From the NCBI GenBank assembly GCA_030068145.1, contig JAPJBO010000424.1:62001-126000 (forward strand): a stretch of 64,000 nt of DNA, given 5' to 3'. This DNA is from Diplonema papillatum. Lineage: Eukaryota > Euglenozoa > Diplonemea > Diplonemida > Diplonemidae. Every line of letters begins with the position of its first letter. Within the stretch, counting starts at the first letter, position 1. Below, piece after piece: positions 1 through 9,932 of this stretch. The notes below the pieces were generated by a model. That model did no database searches. It saw nothing but the letters and a program-made list of their open reading frames with translations, and was not told where the DNA came from. The translations under genes were made by a program, and so were the position numbers.

Positions 1-4
1 CACG

Positions 5-796
5 TCATGCCGGGGCAATCCGCGCGAAGGGGTGGTCAAATTTCTCGGCAGGCATCGCATTCGCTCTCGACCAGGGGGTCGTGGGGTTCCTGGCTACCCA
101 GCCACGTGCTTCGAGCCCTGCCCGTTCCGCAAGGATTTCAGCCATCATCTCCTGGAGCCGCCTCGAGAATTGGGCATTCTCGGGTACTACCACACCGTGT
201 TCCAGCGTGCATCTGGGCCAGTCGGCCCGGTTGGCTGCCATCAGCTCGGCATGTGCCTCTCGTCGCCGTATGTGCGAGTACGCTCCGCAGTCCCAGAATA
301 CGTGTTTCTCGTCCTCGGTGTCGCCGCTTCCACAGTGCTTGCAATGGACCGAGAACGGGCAGGCGTCAATGCTGGAGCTTGCGATCGACTTTGAACTCTT
401 CTCGGGCCTCAGCATGCCGCTGCACGGGAATGCGCCGAAGGGGGTGAGAGAACGGGGAAACGTCCTGCGCTGCATGATGAGCGCGTTGGACAAGCTGGCG
501 GCACAGCAAGGGCTGGGAAGCTGCATGAGAGGAGAGAGGGTGTGCCCGACGACGTCGCTGTCGTTCATGGGCATCACGGGGATATCGGGTATACGGCCCA
601 GGCCACGCTTTCGCGAGGCACACACGGGGACGATACTTGAGGAACAAGTGAAAGGAAGCGATGTAGGGACGCAGTGCCCGGCGTACCCTGACTGGACGAT
701 CGGGAGAGCGGCGAGGTGGGCTATGCCTGCCCCACCACAACTGCACCCAGACCCCGTGCATATGCCGGGTGTCGGTATAGAGAAGGCACTCGTCAC
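5..796 (-). mobile_element. 3' part of a LINE (non-LTR retrotransposon), C-terminal zinc knuckle
   Basis: This minus-strand open frame of about 263 codons carries a CCHC knuckle near 270-350, read as CKHCGSGDTEDEKHVFWDC (C-x2-C-x9-H-x4-C). That layout is the zf-RVT knuckle found after the reverse transcriptase in many LINEs, and it matches the knuckle of the complete reverse transcriptase at 34.0 kb (C-x2-C-x8-H-x4-C). No reverse transcriptase core motif is seen, so this is the 3' end of an element. The two elements are otherwise dissimilar, so this is a different LINE family. The plus strand is also open here, but the knuckle favours the minus strand. The frame closes with a stop at position 5. 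Confidence 0.5.
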
Positions 797-1610
797 GTGC
801 GCGACCCATCACAAAGGGAAGTGTGAGGCGTGCAGAGCACTCGTCCGAAGGGACGTTCCCACGGTAGAGATGTGCTGCCGGCACCATCACCACGCGAACG
901 ATGGGCAGCCGATCGCGGTGTGCACAGAGCACAGCACGACGAAGTGCGGCGAGTGCAAGACGGCGGCGGCGTGTTGCCGCAGCGGGCATCATGCCTGCCG
1001 CACGCATGGCAGAGGAACCTGCCAAGAGTGCAAAAGGCTCCCTACGCTGACGCAGAGGCGACCGGCGGCATGTTGCAGCCGCGGCCACCACCAGTCCAAC
1101 AAGCCGAACGTCCAGTCAACCCCCGGACGCAACAAGAAGAAGAGGCCCTCCTCACCCACCCAGGTGGGTGTACAGCGGGAAACGCCAGTAGGAAAGCGAG
1201 CGGCGCGAGCGCCGCTCGCGGCAACGAAAAAGGAGACGGCGACGACCGGACGGGCGACCAAGAGGCCGCCACCAACGCCAGGAACCAGCGAACGACCAGC
1301 GCTGAAGAAGAGGGTGCTCGGCACCCCGAAGGAAGGCCCGATCGCCGGCCGCAAGCGGAAGAAGACGAAGGCGACCACACCCGACTCAGGGGTGCATCGA
1401 AGGAAGAAGAAGGTACCGAGGGCAAGCAGCTCTCAGAAACGACCGGGGACCATGGGCACACCAATGCCCTCGAAAGTGGAAAACGGGCACTCCTGCCTGC
1501 CCTCGTACTCGCCGACTCAGTCTTTGGAATCGCAAGAAAGCCAAACCCCGCTAGCTCCACAAATGCTCGACCTTGACGACGCGATGGCAGGTGACGACGT
1601 CATCCGATAA
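762..1610 (+). CDS. Cys/His-repeat, Lys/Arg-rich basic protein
   Basis: The open frame runs from 81 to 1610, but its first part overlaps the LINE fragment on the other strand. The ATG at 762 just precedes the first recognisable motif, so I place the start there (282 codons); the ATG at 723 is the alternative. Between about 795 and 1095 there are three repeats of the pattern C-x2-H-x4-C-x2-C followed by CC and a His pair, for example CTEHSTTKCGECK. This resembles a shortened B-box zinc module. The rest is a long Lys/Arg/Pro/Thr-rich tail with nuclear-localisation-like clusters (GRKRKKTK, HRRKKKVP) and an acidic end. The same module occurs at 57.0-57.5 kb on the minus strand. The function is unknown; it could be a nucleic-acid-binding host protein or the ORF1-like protein of a LINE. 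Confidence 0.5.
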   Translation: MPGVGIEKALVTCATHHKGKCEACRALVRRDVPTVEMCCRHHHHANDGQPIAVCTEHSTTKCGECKTAAACCRSGHHACRTHGRGTCQECKRLPTLTQRRPAACCSRGHHQSNKPNVQSTPGRNKKKRPSSPTQVGVQRETPVGKRAARAPLAATKKETATTGRATKRPPPTPGTSERPALKKRVLGTPKEGPIAGRKRKKTKATTPDSGVHRRKKKVPRASSSQKRPGTMGTPMPSKVENGHSCLPSYSPTQSLESQESQTPLAPQMLDLDDAMAGDDVIR

Positions 1611-1769
1611 CCTGACTTTCAAGGCAGTGCATGCTAATCCATGTGGTTCATGTACTTAAAAGAACTCAATGCTTAACGGCTTATCACGTGGGCGGCCCTG
1701 AGATTACCCCCGCAGGTGACACCACTTTATCTTTAGCCATACTTCAACCTTCTTCTTCCTTCACACCGT

Positions 1770-2065
1770 ACAACCCAGGACTTGGTACCAGGGAAAGCCT
1801 GCTACGCGGGAGCCAAGATTCACGTGTTCGGCGGTACTGCAGAGCCACGGGCCTACGGGTCAAGTGGCTACCGATTTCCCCAACTAAGCATCAAGGCTTG
1901 GCGCACCTTGGGGCTTGGCGCTTGCGCTGAACACAAGCTCGTCGAGAAGGTCAGCCACAGGGCAGAGCGGACGGGGTTGCAGCACTGTGCTGCCTCCGAC
2001 TCAAGCCTTGCAAGCAGTGGGGACCAGGAGCGGCCTTTTTCTTTTTCTTCTTCTTTCATACCGTA
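1770..2065 (+). repeat. Dispersed repeat family H, copy 1
   Basis: About 300 bp that recurs in inverse orientation at 36,995-37,290. Shared blocks include the stretch around the words for 'cttggcgcaccttgggg' and 'agagcggacggggttgc'. No coding capacity is conserved between the copies, so I treat it as a non-coding mobile repeat. Confidence 0.7.
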
Positions 2066-2074
2066 CAACATTCC

Positions 2075-2460
2075 ACCTTAATTGAGTCGCGGTCGGTCGC
2101 CGATCCCCCAACCGCCAGCATCATGTACGCGGAACAAGTGCTGACAGCACCGCCCGGCGAATAGAGGGCCACAAAAGTGGCAAATCGACCGGTCGGGGGG
2201 TGCTTAGCAGCCAATGGCCTGATGGCTGAGTGCACACCTAAGCAGGGCTGCATCCTCATGTTGTAGCCGTGTTGTGTATAAGGCTACGTGGGGGCCTGGT
2301 CAACACAATAGGCGCAAACTTTCTCGACAGTGATTTAACAGTCGGGATGCCGGGGGCGGGTCTCCATGAAGAAGAGAAAAGTAAAGCAAGACCTCCCCCT
2401 GCTGTCTCCGGCTGCTTCGGCAGACGACGCATACTACTACTCTTCGACATAGGCTTTAGC
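2075..2460 (+). repeat. Dispersed repeat family A (SINE-like, TAC-rich 3' end), copy 1
   Basis: The core (gccgatcccccaaccgcc, then gtggcaaatcgaccggtcgg) recurs at 20,575-20,925 and 38,575-38,815. The 3' end reads ctgcttcggcagacgac followed by TAC repeats, and this end alone also occurs at 22,397-22,460 and 38,895-38,955. Variable length and a simple-repeat 3' end suggest a SINE-like retroposon. No clear polymerase III boxes were found. Confidence 0.65.
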
Positions 2461-2759
2461 ATAGATACAAAGATAGCTCAAAGCATCTGCAGAATAACAC
2501 GAAAAGCCTCTAGGCAAAAACCCGTTTTCACACTTCTTCCTTCACACCGTACAACACATACCAGGACTTCTCTCTCTCTCTCTCCCCCGCACAACCGATG
2601 GAAATGCGACAAGCGCGTGAAGACCATTGAACAGTCGGGTTCGTTTAATCGAGGAGCCAATTCGCGAGCGCAATAAACAAAAAAAAGAAAAAAAACGGCG
2701 CGCAGACATCAGTGCGACGTATACCGCCGACCGCACAAAAAACGGACTCCACCCTACCC
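2461..2759. other. 5' flank of the giant gene
   Basis: A (TC)n tract lies at 2570-2585, with purine-rich sequence before the ATG at 2760. No promoter element can be named with confidence and no other gene is visible. Confidence 0.4.
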
Positions 2760-5700
2760 ATGACCATCGTCGGCGGGTTGAACCAAGCAGTCACGCTGCG
2801 CGCGGCGGCGGGGGGCGCGTCGCTCGCCCGCCTGGACCCGAATGCGCCGGCGGAGCGGTGGAGCGGGGGCGGGAAGAAGCCGGCGAAACCGGAGGTGGGC
2901 GGCGTGGCGCCGGTTGCCGCGCTGCGGAAGCTGCTGAGCTACACGGGCAGGGGCTGCGAGGGCGTCTTGGTCAGCGACCTCGGGAGCATCGTCGGGAAGG
3001 AGTGCAAGAGCTTGGCGTGGACGGGCGGCGTCAAGGAAACCCGGTGCCTCGTCGAAATCGCGCGCAACCAGCACTCGTTCAGGGACCGGCCGTACCTCCG
3101 CGTCTCCCTTACAGTCCAATCCGAAAAGACGTGCCCGAAGCAATGCACTCTGCTCACATCCGCGAGCCAACACGGCTCGGCCTCGTTCCGAGTCGTCCGA
3201 AACTGGCAGCTCACACCCCCCGCCCCTTCGGCCACCGGCCCGTGCCTGACCCGCGAGTGCCGGCTGGAGATGCGGGCGCTCGAGAAGTACCTCTGCCTGC
3301 ACTTCACAGGGGGCTCTGGAGCGAGCCACAAGTTCGCCCGGGTGGAGCTCTCGCAGGAGGCGGCGGCGACGACCGACCAATCCGCGAACCCGCAGCGGCA
3401 AGGCTCGCGCGCAGGCGTCGCCCCGGATTCCGCTCTCGCGGGGGGAATCCCCGCTAGGGATCAAGCACGCGCGCGGAACGCGTGCGAGCGAGCGGCCAAG
3501 TCCGCGGCGGCGCCAGGCATCGATCAAGAAGAAGGGCTGCCCGGCGGGGATGGGCCGCGAGCGCCCGGGGGTGTCCAGAGCTTGCACCCGCAGCGGCAAA
3601 GTTCGCATGCCGGTGTTGCACCGCGTTCCGGTCTCGCCGGGCATCAAGCGGGCAAGCCCGCGGCCCCGGATTGTGTGTATCGGGACGAAGAGCCGCCCGG
3701 CAGAGCCGCGCAGCTCTTGCAAGCGCCCGGGGGGGTCCAGAGCTTGCACCCGCAGCGGCAAGGTTCGCATGCCGGCGTTGCCCCGCGTTCCGGTCTCGCC
3801 GGACATCAAGCGGGCAAGCCCGCGGCCCCGGATTGTGTGTATCGGGACGAAGAGTCGCCCAGCGGAGCCGGGCTGCTGCAAGCGTCCGGAGGTGTCCGGA
3901 TCCTCCGGGCGCCGGCTCGCGCGGGGGTCGTGGCGTCGGAGGTGGGGAGCGACACGACCGGGACCGAGTCGTTCTCGTGGAACGGGCAGTTGGAGGCCGC
4001 CGACAAAACGCCGCCGATCGCCGGGTTTCGCGGGGGCGACGAAGACGCGGAGGACGAGCTGGACGGCAGCAACCTCGCGCCCCCTCCGTCCAAGTCGGCG
4101 ACGTCGCCCTGCGCGAGCTCGAAGGCCAACCGAGACGCATCCACCAACCGGCGCCACAACCAGCCGCATCAGCAGCAGCAGCAGCAGCACCACCAGCAGC
4201 AGCAGCACCACCAGCAGCAGCAACACCAGCAGCAGCAGCAACACCAGCAGCAGCAGCAGTCCAACCAGCAGCAGCAGCAGCAGCACCACCAGCAGCAGCA
4301 ACACCAGCAGCAGCAGCAACACCAGCAGCAGCAGCAGTCCAACCAGCAGCAGCAGCAGCAGCACCACCAGCAGCAGCAACACCAGCAGCAGCAACACCAG
4401 CAGCAGCAGCAACACCAGCAGCAGCAGCAACACCAGCAGCAGCAGCAGCAACACCAGCAGCAGCAGCAGTCCAACCAGCAGCAGCAGCAGCAGCAGCACC
4501 ACGTTTCGCTGCCGACGTTCGGGCTGCCTTCCACGGTCGCTCCGTCGTTGTCGGTTTGCCTCCCGCTGCAACCAGCGGCGGCGAGTCCTCCTTCCGACGA
4601 CGCCGCGACGGGAGAAGGGCTCTCCGCCAAGGGGCCGGCCGAGGCTTCAGGGCACAGAGGCCGGCGGCAACGCGAGGCTTCCGAAAAAGAAGCCCGGCGG
4701 CTGCGCCGCGGGTTCGAAGCGGCAGAAACGCCCGAAACCGGACGCCTGGAGGAGACCGGCCGCGGAGCGCCGCCGCACGACGACCAGACGGAAGCGGGCG
4801 CGGCCCGGGATGCCCGCGATTTGGAACCGCAGACCCCTCCTCGAAAAAAACCCGGTCGCCTGGACACAGGGCGGCACCCCGCACGTTCCTACCACGGAAA
4901 GCCGTGCGACAGCCGGCCGCAGGGAGCCGAGGCCAGGGGTGCTTGCGGGTTGGAAGCAGATGCCCCTCCTCGCAAAAACCCCGGTCGCCTGGAGACAGGA
5001 CACCCCGCAAGTTCCGCCTACCACGGAGAGCCGTGCGACAGCCGGCCGCAGGGAGCCGAGGCCGAGGGTTCTCCTCGAAAAAACCCCGGTCGCAAGGAGA
5101 CAGGACACCCCGCAAGTTCCGGCTCCCACTACGGAGCGCCGCGCGACAGCCGGCCGCAGGGAGCCGAGGCCAAGGGCGCCTGCGGGTGGGAACCAGAAGC
5201 CCCTCGTCGCCTGGAGACAGGACACTCCGCAAGTGCCGGCTACCACTACGCAGCACCGTGCGACAGGCCGCAAGGCGGGTTCGAAGCAGGAGCCGCTCCT
5301 CGAAAGAAATCCGGTCGCCTTGAGACCGGCCGCCCCGCAGGCCCCGCCCCCGGCCACCGAGCGCCGCGCGACAGCCGAACCGCGGCGCAGCCTCCACGCG
5401 GCGGGTCTGAAGCAGGAGACTCCCCGCCCAACGGCCGCGCGGAGGCGGTAGGGGTATGCCTCAGCAGTGGGGACTCCGTCGGTTCGGAAGGAGAACGAGG
5501 GGGAAACCTTGACAGCCAGCTGCGGATGGAGGCGCTCCGGACGCGGGACGAGACAAGGGACCCGCCCGTGAACGGCGGCGGCTTCAGCGATTCAGAAGGA
5601 GAACGAGGCGGGCGAGACCGCACGGAGTTAAGCCACCCGTACAGCCGGGCGTCGTCCGCGGAGGAGGGAGACGCCTCGGTTTGGGTGGAAGTGAACGTGT

Positions 5701-8700
5701 CTGGACTTGCCGCCCACGCGCCGTCTGGCGGCTGCTCGAATCGGTCGAGAACCGCGGTGATCTCCGTCTCCGGGGACCTCTCGTCGGCCGGGTCGTCGAC
5801 GAGCCTCCACGAGTCCCACCTGCAAACCACGCCGGAGGACTCGGTGGCAACCCGTGGAGCCGCAGCCCGGGCTTCGCCCGCCCGCAGCCGGAAGCCGGCG
5901 GCGCCCCGGCACGACGAAACCGCGAAGTGGTCGCTCCCGTCGGTCTCCGCCGTGTTCGGCGACGAGTCGACGCTGCAGCCGGCGGACGACCCGCAGACCT
6001 CGTGCTTCGAGCAGCTCGAGGCCGCGCTCGCCCTCGCCCGGCGCGACGGCGCGGCGTGCAGCGAGGAGCCGCCGTTCGACCGGACGGTCCCCGCCGCGCC
6101 CCGCGCGCAGCGCCCGGCGGCAGCCACGCCCACGCGGGGCAATCCGTGCTCGGACGTGGTGCCCGGACTGGCAAAGGGCAAAGGATCGCCGCGGGGGAGT
6201 TGGACTGGGCGCTCTCCGGGAGCGCCGCGCGCCGGCACCTCGCCGGGTAACCAGCACTCGAGGGACTCGACCGGGGCAACCAGGCGTTCGAGGGACGAGG
6301 AATCGGCGCAAAGGAACGGACCTTCTGCGGAGACGCAGCGCCCCTACTCAACCGCGCCGAGGCGTTCTTCAAGGGACGAAGGATCGGCGCAAGGGAATGG
6401 ACTTTCTGCGGAGACGCAGCGCCACTACTCCAGGCGTTCGAGAAACGAGGAATCGGCGGAGACGCAGCGCCGCTACTCAACCGCGGCACCCAGGCGTTCG
6501 AGAGACGAGAAATCGACGCAAGAGAGTCGAGAGGTGGCGTCTGAGGGAAGGCCCGGACGTTCTCCGGAGACGCGGCGCCGCCAAACCTCGCGGGACAACC
6601 AATATTCAGCGCCGGTGGTCTCCAGGTCGAGAGACGACCGGTCGGCGCTGGCAGACCAGCCCGTGTTTTCCGCTGAGATGCAGCAAGCCCCGGCGGCACG
6701 CGGCTCCAGGCGTTCGAGGCACGGTTACGGGCAGCCCGGTTACGAGCAGGAGTCCCTTCCCGACGGGGGGGAGCCTGTGTTCTGCGCCGGAGCGCAGGCG
6801 ACCGAGGTCTCGTCGCGGCGGACCAGCTTGGGGGGTGACGAGGCGTCGGACTTCTTCATAGAGCTGCGGCACCCGGCGCTGCTGCGCGACGTGTGCGGGC
6901 TCATGGACGAGCGCAACTCGGTGTTTTTACGCAGGGAGATGGCCGTCGAGGACGAGACGGTCAGCTCCCTGCGTAACGTAGACGGCGACTGCTCGACTGC
7001 GCTCGAGGAAGGGAGCCAGCCGCGGCAGGTATCCCCGGGGCTCGAAGCGCGCACGCCGAAACCAAGGGAAACTGAGCACCACCCCTCCGCGTACCAAGCT
7101 TCCCCTTTGGGTCGGGAATACCGCCCGCTGCGTCCGGACGCGCACCCCCCGGCGTCGTCCCCGGGGGGGCTGGCCGCTGCAGCGGGGCAACGCACGCCGA
7201 AGACGCGGGAGCTGGATACCCAGCCCGCGTATCTTGCATCCCCGCTCGATGCGCCCGCGCCCGAAGCGCCGGAGGCGGCTGTTTTCGGACTGCCGGCGTG
7301 CCCGGAGGAGAGACCGAGCGGGAAAGAGCGGGGGAGAAGGCCGAAACCCGAGACGCCGCCCCGCAGGAGCGACCGGGGCGGCGGCGAGCAGCAGCCAGGG
7401 GGCACCTGCTCTCCGGAAAGCCGCGGGGCCCCCGTGGCGTGCGAAGCGAGGGGGGGGGACAACGCGTCCCACACACACCGAGAGGTTGCACACTGTGAAG
7501 TTGCACACTATAAGGTGGGACACTACGAGGGTGCACACTGTGAGGTTGAGCACCGAGAGATTGCACACTATGAGGTTGCACACCAAGAGGTGGGACACTA
7601 CGAGGGTGCACACTGTGAGGTTGAACACCGAGAGGTTGCACACCCAGAGGTTGCACACAATGAGGTTGCACACCGAGAGGTGGGACACAATAAGGGTGCA
7701 CACTGTGAGGTTGACCACCGAGAAGTTGCACACTATGAGCGACCTCGCGCAGACGCTCTCCGCAGGGCCCCCGCAGGTTCGGGAGCCGACCCGACGGCGT
7801 TTTCTGCAGGGGACCCGACCGAGCACGGCGAGCACCCCGCCAGCCCGGCGTCTCCGCACCGCACGCCGTGCCAGGCGTCGCCGTCCGCCCGAGGCTCTTG
7901 CCCGCCCAGCAGCAAGCGGAGGGCGCCCTTGCGCGAGGCCCCCGCGACACCCGCCGGGGGCACCCCCCCGACGCCGCACCGCCGGGCCGGCGCGGAATCG
8001 GAGCCGCGCAGCCGCGAACGGTCCGCGAGCAAAGCGGCGCCGGCGGCGCCGCCGAACTCCGTGGCCACCGCGAGTTGCGAGGCGGCGCAGGCCGCAGCGA
8101 GCCCCGCGGCGGGCACGCCCGAGACGCTCCCGCCCGCGGCGTCGGTGCGTGGGGCGGGCCGCAGCTGGTCACCGGAGGAGCGCACGCCGCCGCAGTTCCA
8201 CAGCGCGGAATCCAGCGGGGTTCTGACGGTGGTGAGCAACCCGGACGCGCGTCATCACACCCGGCACGCCGCGGCGCCGCCGACGACCAACCAGGGCCCG
8301 GCGAACGAAGTTCTGTCCCCGACGTCCACCACTTTCGACGTTTCCCCCGCGTCTCTCACGAACGCAAACCACCACCCCCAGCTGCTGCTGTCCCTGCAGC
8401 ACTCCAAGCCCCTCTTCGCCCCGGCGAGTTGCGTGCAGCTGATCCCCGTCGGTCGCCCGCCCGGGGCCCTGGGGAAGCACCCCGCAGCGGACCCGGAGTG
8501 CGGTCTCGAGGGGGCCGCGTACGCCCGGCTGCGGAGCCTGCGGGACCTGCGCGAAAAGCGGGCGGACGCGCAGCGGCGCGAGGTCGCATCGCTCGCCTCC
8601 GAGCAAGAGGCGCAGGGGGGGGCCAACCGGCCGGGGCTCGGGGGAAAGGACACCCGTTTCGCTCGCTGCGGCGGCGCGGCGAAAGGGGCGCACGCGGCAC

Positions 8701-9932
8701 ACGAGAGGTGGATGGCCGAGCCAGCGGACGGCAACGACGCGGGCCCGCGGCTATTGCTGGAACACACGGAGACGGAGCGCTGGCGCGGGGACGCGCACGG
8801 ATTCGTGCAATCTGGGGTGTGCTTCGAGGGTCTGCGGCAGCGAGCTTCAAAGGAGGAGCAAACTTCGCAACCGGAAGCGCCGAGAGTCAACGCGAACGGT
8901 TACGCAGGCACGGAGGGAGTGGGAACGGCAAAGCGTAGAGCCGAGGCGGGTGCTCCGGCAGCAACAGGGCACCAGAACACCCGTCAGAGAGGCGCCTGCG
9001 ACCGAGACGCCGAAGGGGGGTTTGCAGCGGAGGCGAAGCAGGATGGTTCGGGGGCGTACGAAGCTTTGGCCCAGCCTTCCGTTCTCTGCGACTTTACGAG
9101 CCACGCGGCTGCCATGGACACGACGGGCGGCCTCGCGCAGAAGCTGACGAGCAGCCGGGCGGACAAGTCGGCCCCGTCGCACTGCGGGTCGTCGCCTCGC
9201 GACGCCCGCGACCCCGCCTGGCGCGCCGGCGCCGCCCCCAGCGACAACGAGCTGACGTGCACCGCGAAGGCGCTGTTCCGCTCGCCGTCGACGCGCGACT
9301 CGTCACGGTGCTCTTCGCCGTTTCCCAGCGCCGGCGGAAACCCGCTGGGCGGCAAGTCGCCGCAGCCGGGCTCGTCGGGCTCCTCCCCGCCCGCCAACCC
9401 GCCCCCACGCCCGTGCAGACCTCCCCCGCGGGCCCCGGTGCCGGCAGGGGCGGGTGGTCACGGGCGGGAGAAGTCACGCGGCAACCCCGCGCAGCCGCCC
9501 GGGACCTTGCCGGAAGGCAGCGGCGGGCTTCCCAGCTGGCAGGTTGCCGGGTGGCAGCCGTCGGGGGCGTCCGGGCACGGGTTCGCCGGCGGGGCAAAGG
9601 CGGCGGGCGGGGGCTGGGACCTTTCGGGGTGGATGCCCGGGGAGGCTGCGGGCGCGGGGCGGGGCAAGGCGGGGGGCGCGAACGCCTCGCCGTTGACGCT
9701 GCTGTCGTGCGTCCCGGACATGCGGCCGGCGGACCGGCTGATATCGACCGCGATGCGCACGCTGATCTCGAGCAACATAGCCGAAACCGTCGAAGACGCA
9801 GCCCCGGCGCCCGTCCTCCAGCGGCAGCCGCAGCGGCGGGCAGCGACGCTCAGCCCCGCCGATGCCGCGCTGTCGGTGGCGGACCTTTCCGCTTGCAGGT
9901 CGCCGCCGCGGCCCATAGCGAGGCTCATCTAG
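2760..9932 (+). CDS. Giant low-complexity protein (2,390 aa) with a poly-Gln tract
   Basis: One uninterrupted frame of 2,390 codons runs from the first ATG to TAG. An upstream in-frame GTG at 2712 is not a plausible start. Residues about 50-118 form the only globular-looking part (VSDLGSIVG and following); a LOTUS-like winged helix is possible but weak. After it come a threefold repeat built on GGVQSLHPQRQ (about residues 267-380), a Gln/His tract coded mainly by CAG (about 470-580), a Pro/Arg repeat with PRKNPGR (about 690-855), a Ser/Arg/Glu repeat with RRSRDEESAQ (about 1173-1295) and a 15-bp repeat giving VAHYEV-like units (about 1574-1662). The last 80 residues look ordered again (MRPADRLISTAMRTLISS). 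Several other frames are open across 3.4-5.4 kb because the DNA is GC-rich, but only this one spans the whole length. Cryptic introns cannot be excluded. The function is unknown. Confidence 0.7.
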   Translation: MTIVGGLNQAVTLRAAAGGASLARLDPNAPAERWSGGGKKPAKPEVGGVAPVAALRKLLSYTGRGCEGVLVSDLGSIVGKECKSLAWTGGVKETRCLVEIARNQHSFRDRPYLRVSLTVQSEKTCPKQCTLLTSASQHGSASFRVVRNWQLTPPAPSATGPCLTRECRLEMRALEKYLCLHFTGGSGASHKFARVELSQEAAATTDQSANPQRQGSRAGVAPDSALAGGIPARDQARARNACERAAKSAAAPGIDQEEGLPGGDGPRAPGGVQSLHPQRQSSHAGVAPRSGLAGHQAGKPAAPDCVYRDEEPPGRAAQLLQAPGGVQSLHPQRQGSHAGVAPRSGLAGHQAGKPAAPDCVYRDEESPSGAGLLQASGGVRILRAPARAGVVASEVGSDTTGTESFSWNGQLEAADKTPPIAGFRGGDEDAEDELDGSNLAPPPSKSATSPCASSKANRDASTNRRHNQPHQQQQQQHHQQQQHHQQQQHQQQQQHQQQQQSNQQQQQQHHQQQQHQQQQQHQQQQQSNQQQQQQHHQQQQHQQQQHQQQQQHQQQQQHQQQQQQHQQQQQSNQQQQQQQHHVSLPTFGLPSTVAPSLSVCLPLQPAAASPPSDDAATGEGLSAKGPAEASGHRGRRQREASEKEARRLRRGFEAAETPETGRLEETGRGAPPHDDQTEAGAARDARDLEPQTPPRKKPGRLDTGRHPARSYHGKPCDSRPQGAEARGACGLEADAPPRKNPGRLETGHPASSAYHGEPCDSRPQGAEAEGSPRKNPGRKETGHPASSGSHYGAPRDSRPQGAEAKGACGWEPEAPRRLETGHSASAGYHYAAPCDRPQGGFEAGAAPRKKSGRLETGRPAGPAPGHRAPRDSRTAAQPPRGGSEAGDSPPNGRAEAVGVCLSSGDSVGSEGERGGNLDSQLRMEALRTRDETRDPPVNGGGFSDSEGERGGRDRTELSHPYSRASSAEEGDASVWVEVNVSGLAAHAPSGGCSNRSRTAVISVSGDLSSAGSSTSLHESHLQTTPEDSVATRGAAARASPARSRKPAAPRHDETAKWSLPSVSAVFGDESTLQPADDPQTSCFEQLEAALALARRDGAACSEEPPFDRTVPAAPRAQRPAAATPTRGNPCSDVVPGLAKGKGSPRGSWTGRSPGAPRAGTSPGNQHSRDSTGATRRSRDEESAQRNGPSAETQRPYSTAPRRSSRDEGSAQGNGLSAETQRHYSRRSRNEESAETQRRYSTAAPRRSRDEKSTQESREVASEGRPGRSPETRRRQTSRDNQYSAPVVSRSRDDRSALADQPVFSAEMQQAPAARGSRRSRHGYGQPGYEQESLPDGGEPVFCAGAQATEVSSRRTSLGGDEASDFFIELRHPALLRDVCGLMDERNSVFLRREMAVEDETVSSLRNVDGDCSTALEEGSQPRQVSPGLEARTPKPRETEHHPSAYQASPLGREYRPLRPDAHPPASSPGGLAAAAGQRTPKTRELDTQPAYLASPLDAPAPEAPEAAVFGLPACPEERPSGKERGRRPKPETPPRRSDRGGGEQQPGGTCSPESRGAPVACEARGGDNASHTHREVAHCEVAHYKVGHYEGAHCEVEHREIAHYEVAHQEVGHYEGAHCEVEHREVAHPEVAHNEVAHREVGHNKGAHCEVDHREVAHYERPRADALRRAPAGSGADPTAFSAGDPTEHGEHPASPASPHRTPCQASPSARGSCPPSSKRRAPLREAPATPAGGTPPTPHRRAGAESEPRSRERSASKAAPAAPPNSVATASCEAAQAAASPAAGTPETLPPAASVRGAGRSWSPEERTPPQFHSAESSGVLTVVSNPDARHHTRHAAAPPTTNQGPANEVLSPTSTTFDVSPASLTNANHHPQLLLSLQHSKPLFAPASCVQLIPVGRPPGALGKHPAADPECGLEGAAYARLRSLRDLREKRADAQRREVASLASEQEAQGGANRPGLGGKDTRFARCGGAAKGAHAAHERWMAEPADGNDAGPRLLLEHTETERWRGDAHGFVQSGVCFEGLRQRASKEEQTSQPEAPRVNANGYAGTEGVGTAKRRAEAGAPAATGHQNTRQRGACDRDAEGGFAAEAKQDGSGAYEALAQPSVLCDFTSHAAAMDTTGGLAQKLTSSRADKSAPSHCGSSPRDARDPAWRAGAAPSDNELTCTAKALFRSPSTRDSSRCSSPFPSAGGNPLGGKSPQPGSSGSSPPANPPPRPCRPPPRAPVPAGAGGHGREKSRGNPAQPPGTLPEGSGGLPSWQVAGWQPSGASGHGFAGGAKAAGGGWDLSGWMPGEAAGAGRGKAGGANASPLTLLSCVPDMRPADRLISTAMRTLISSNIAETVEDAAPAPVLQRQPQRRAATLSPADAALSVADLSACRSPPRPIARLI
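4165..4500 (+). repeat. CAG/CAA trinucleotide array coding poly-Gln with His and Ser-Asn breaks
   Basis: About 110 codons, nearly all CAG with interspersed CAA, CAC and TCCAAC. A higher-order pattern is visible: blocks ending in the Ser-Asn break occur three times. It is in frame with the giant gene. Confidence 0.95.
4833..5330 (+). repeat. Coding minisatellite (PRKNPGR units)
   Basis: Five to six degenerate units of roughly 90-110 bp, each coding PRK(N/K)PGR, then TGHPAS, then CDSRPQGAEA. Unit lengths stay in multiples of three, so the frame is kept. Confidence 0.8.
7480..7745 (+). repeat. 15-bp coding minisatellite (VAHYE/VGHYE units)
   Basis: About 17 tandem units of the form gaggttgcacaccga. 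The period of 15 keeps the giant gene's frame and codes pentapeptides such as VAHYE and GAHCE. The His-rich outcome depends on which frame is used. Confidence 0.9.

Noticed and set aside
2754-4571. Long minus-strand frame with poly-Leu and another with poly-Cys
   Set aside because: These are complements of the CAG tract of the plus-strand giant gene and carry no domain.
3482-5451. Two other plus-strand frames of more than 600 codons inside the giant gene
   Set aside because: They do not extend beyond the low-complexity part, whereas the chosen frame is open for the full 7.2 kb.
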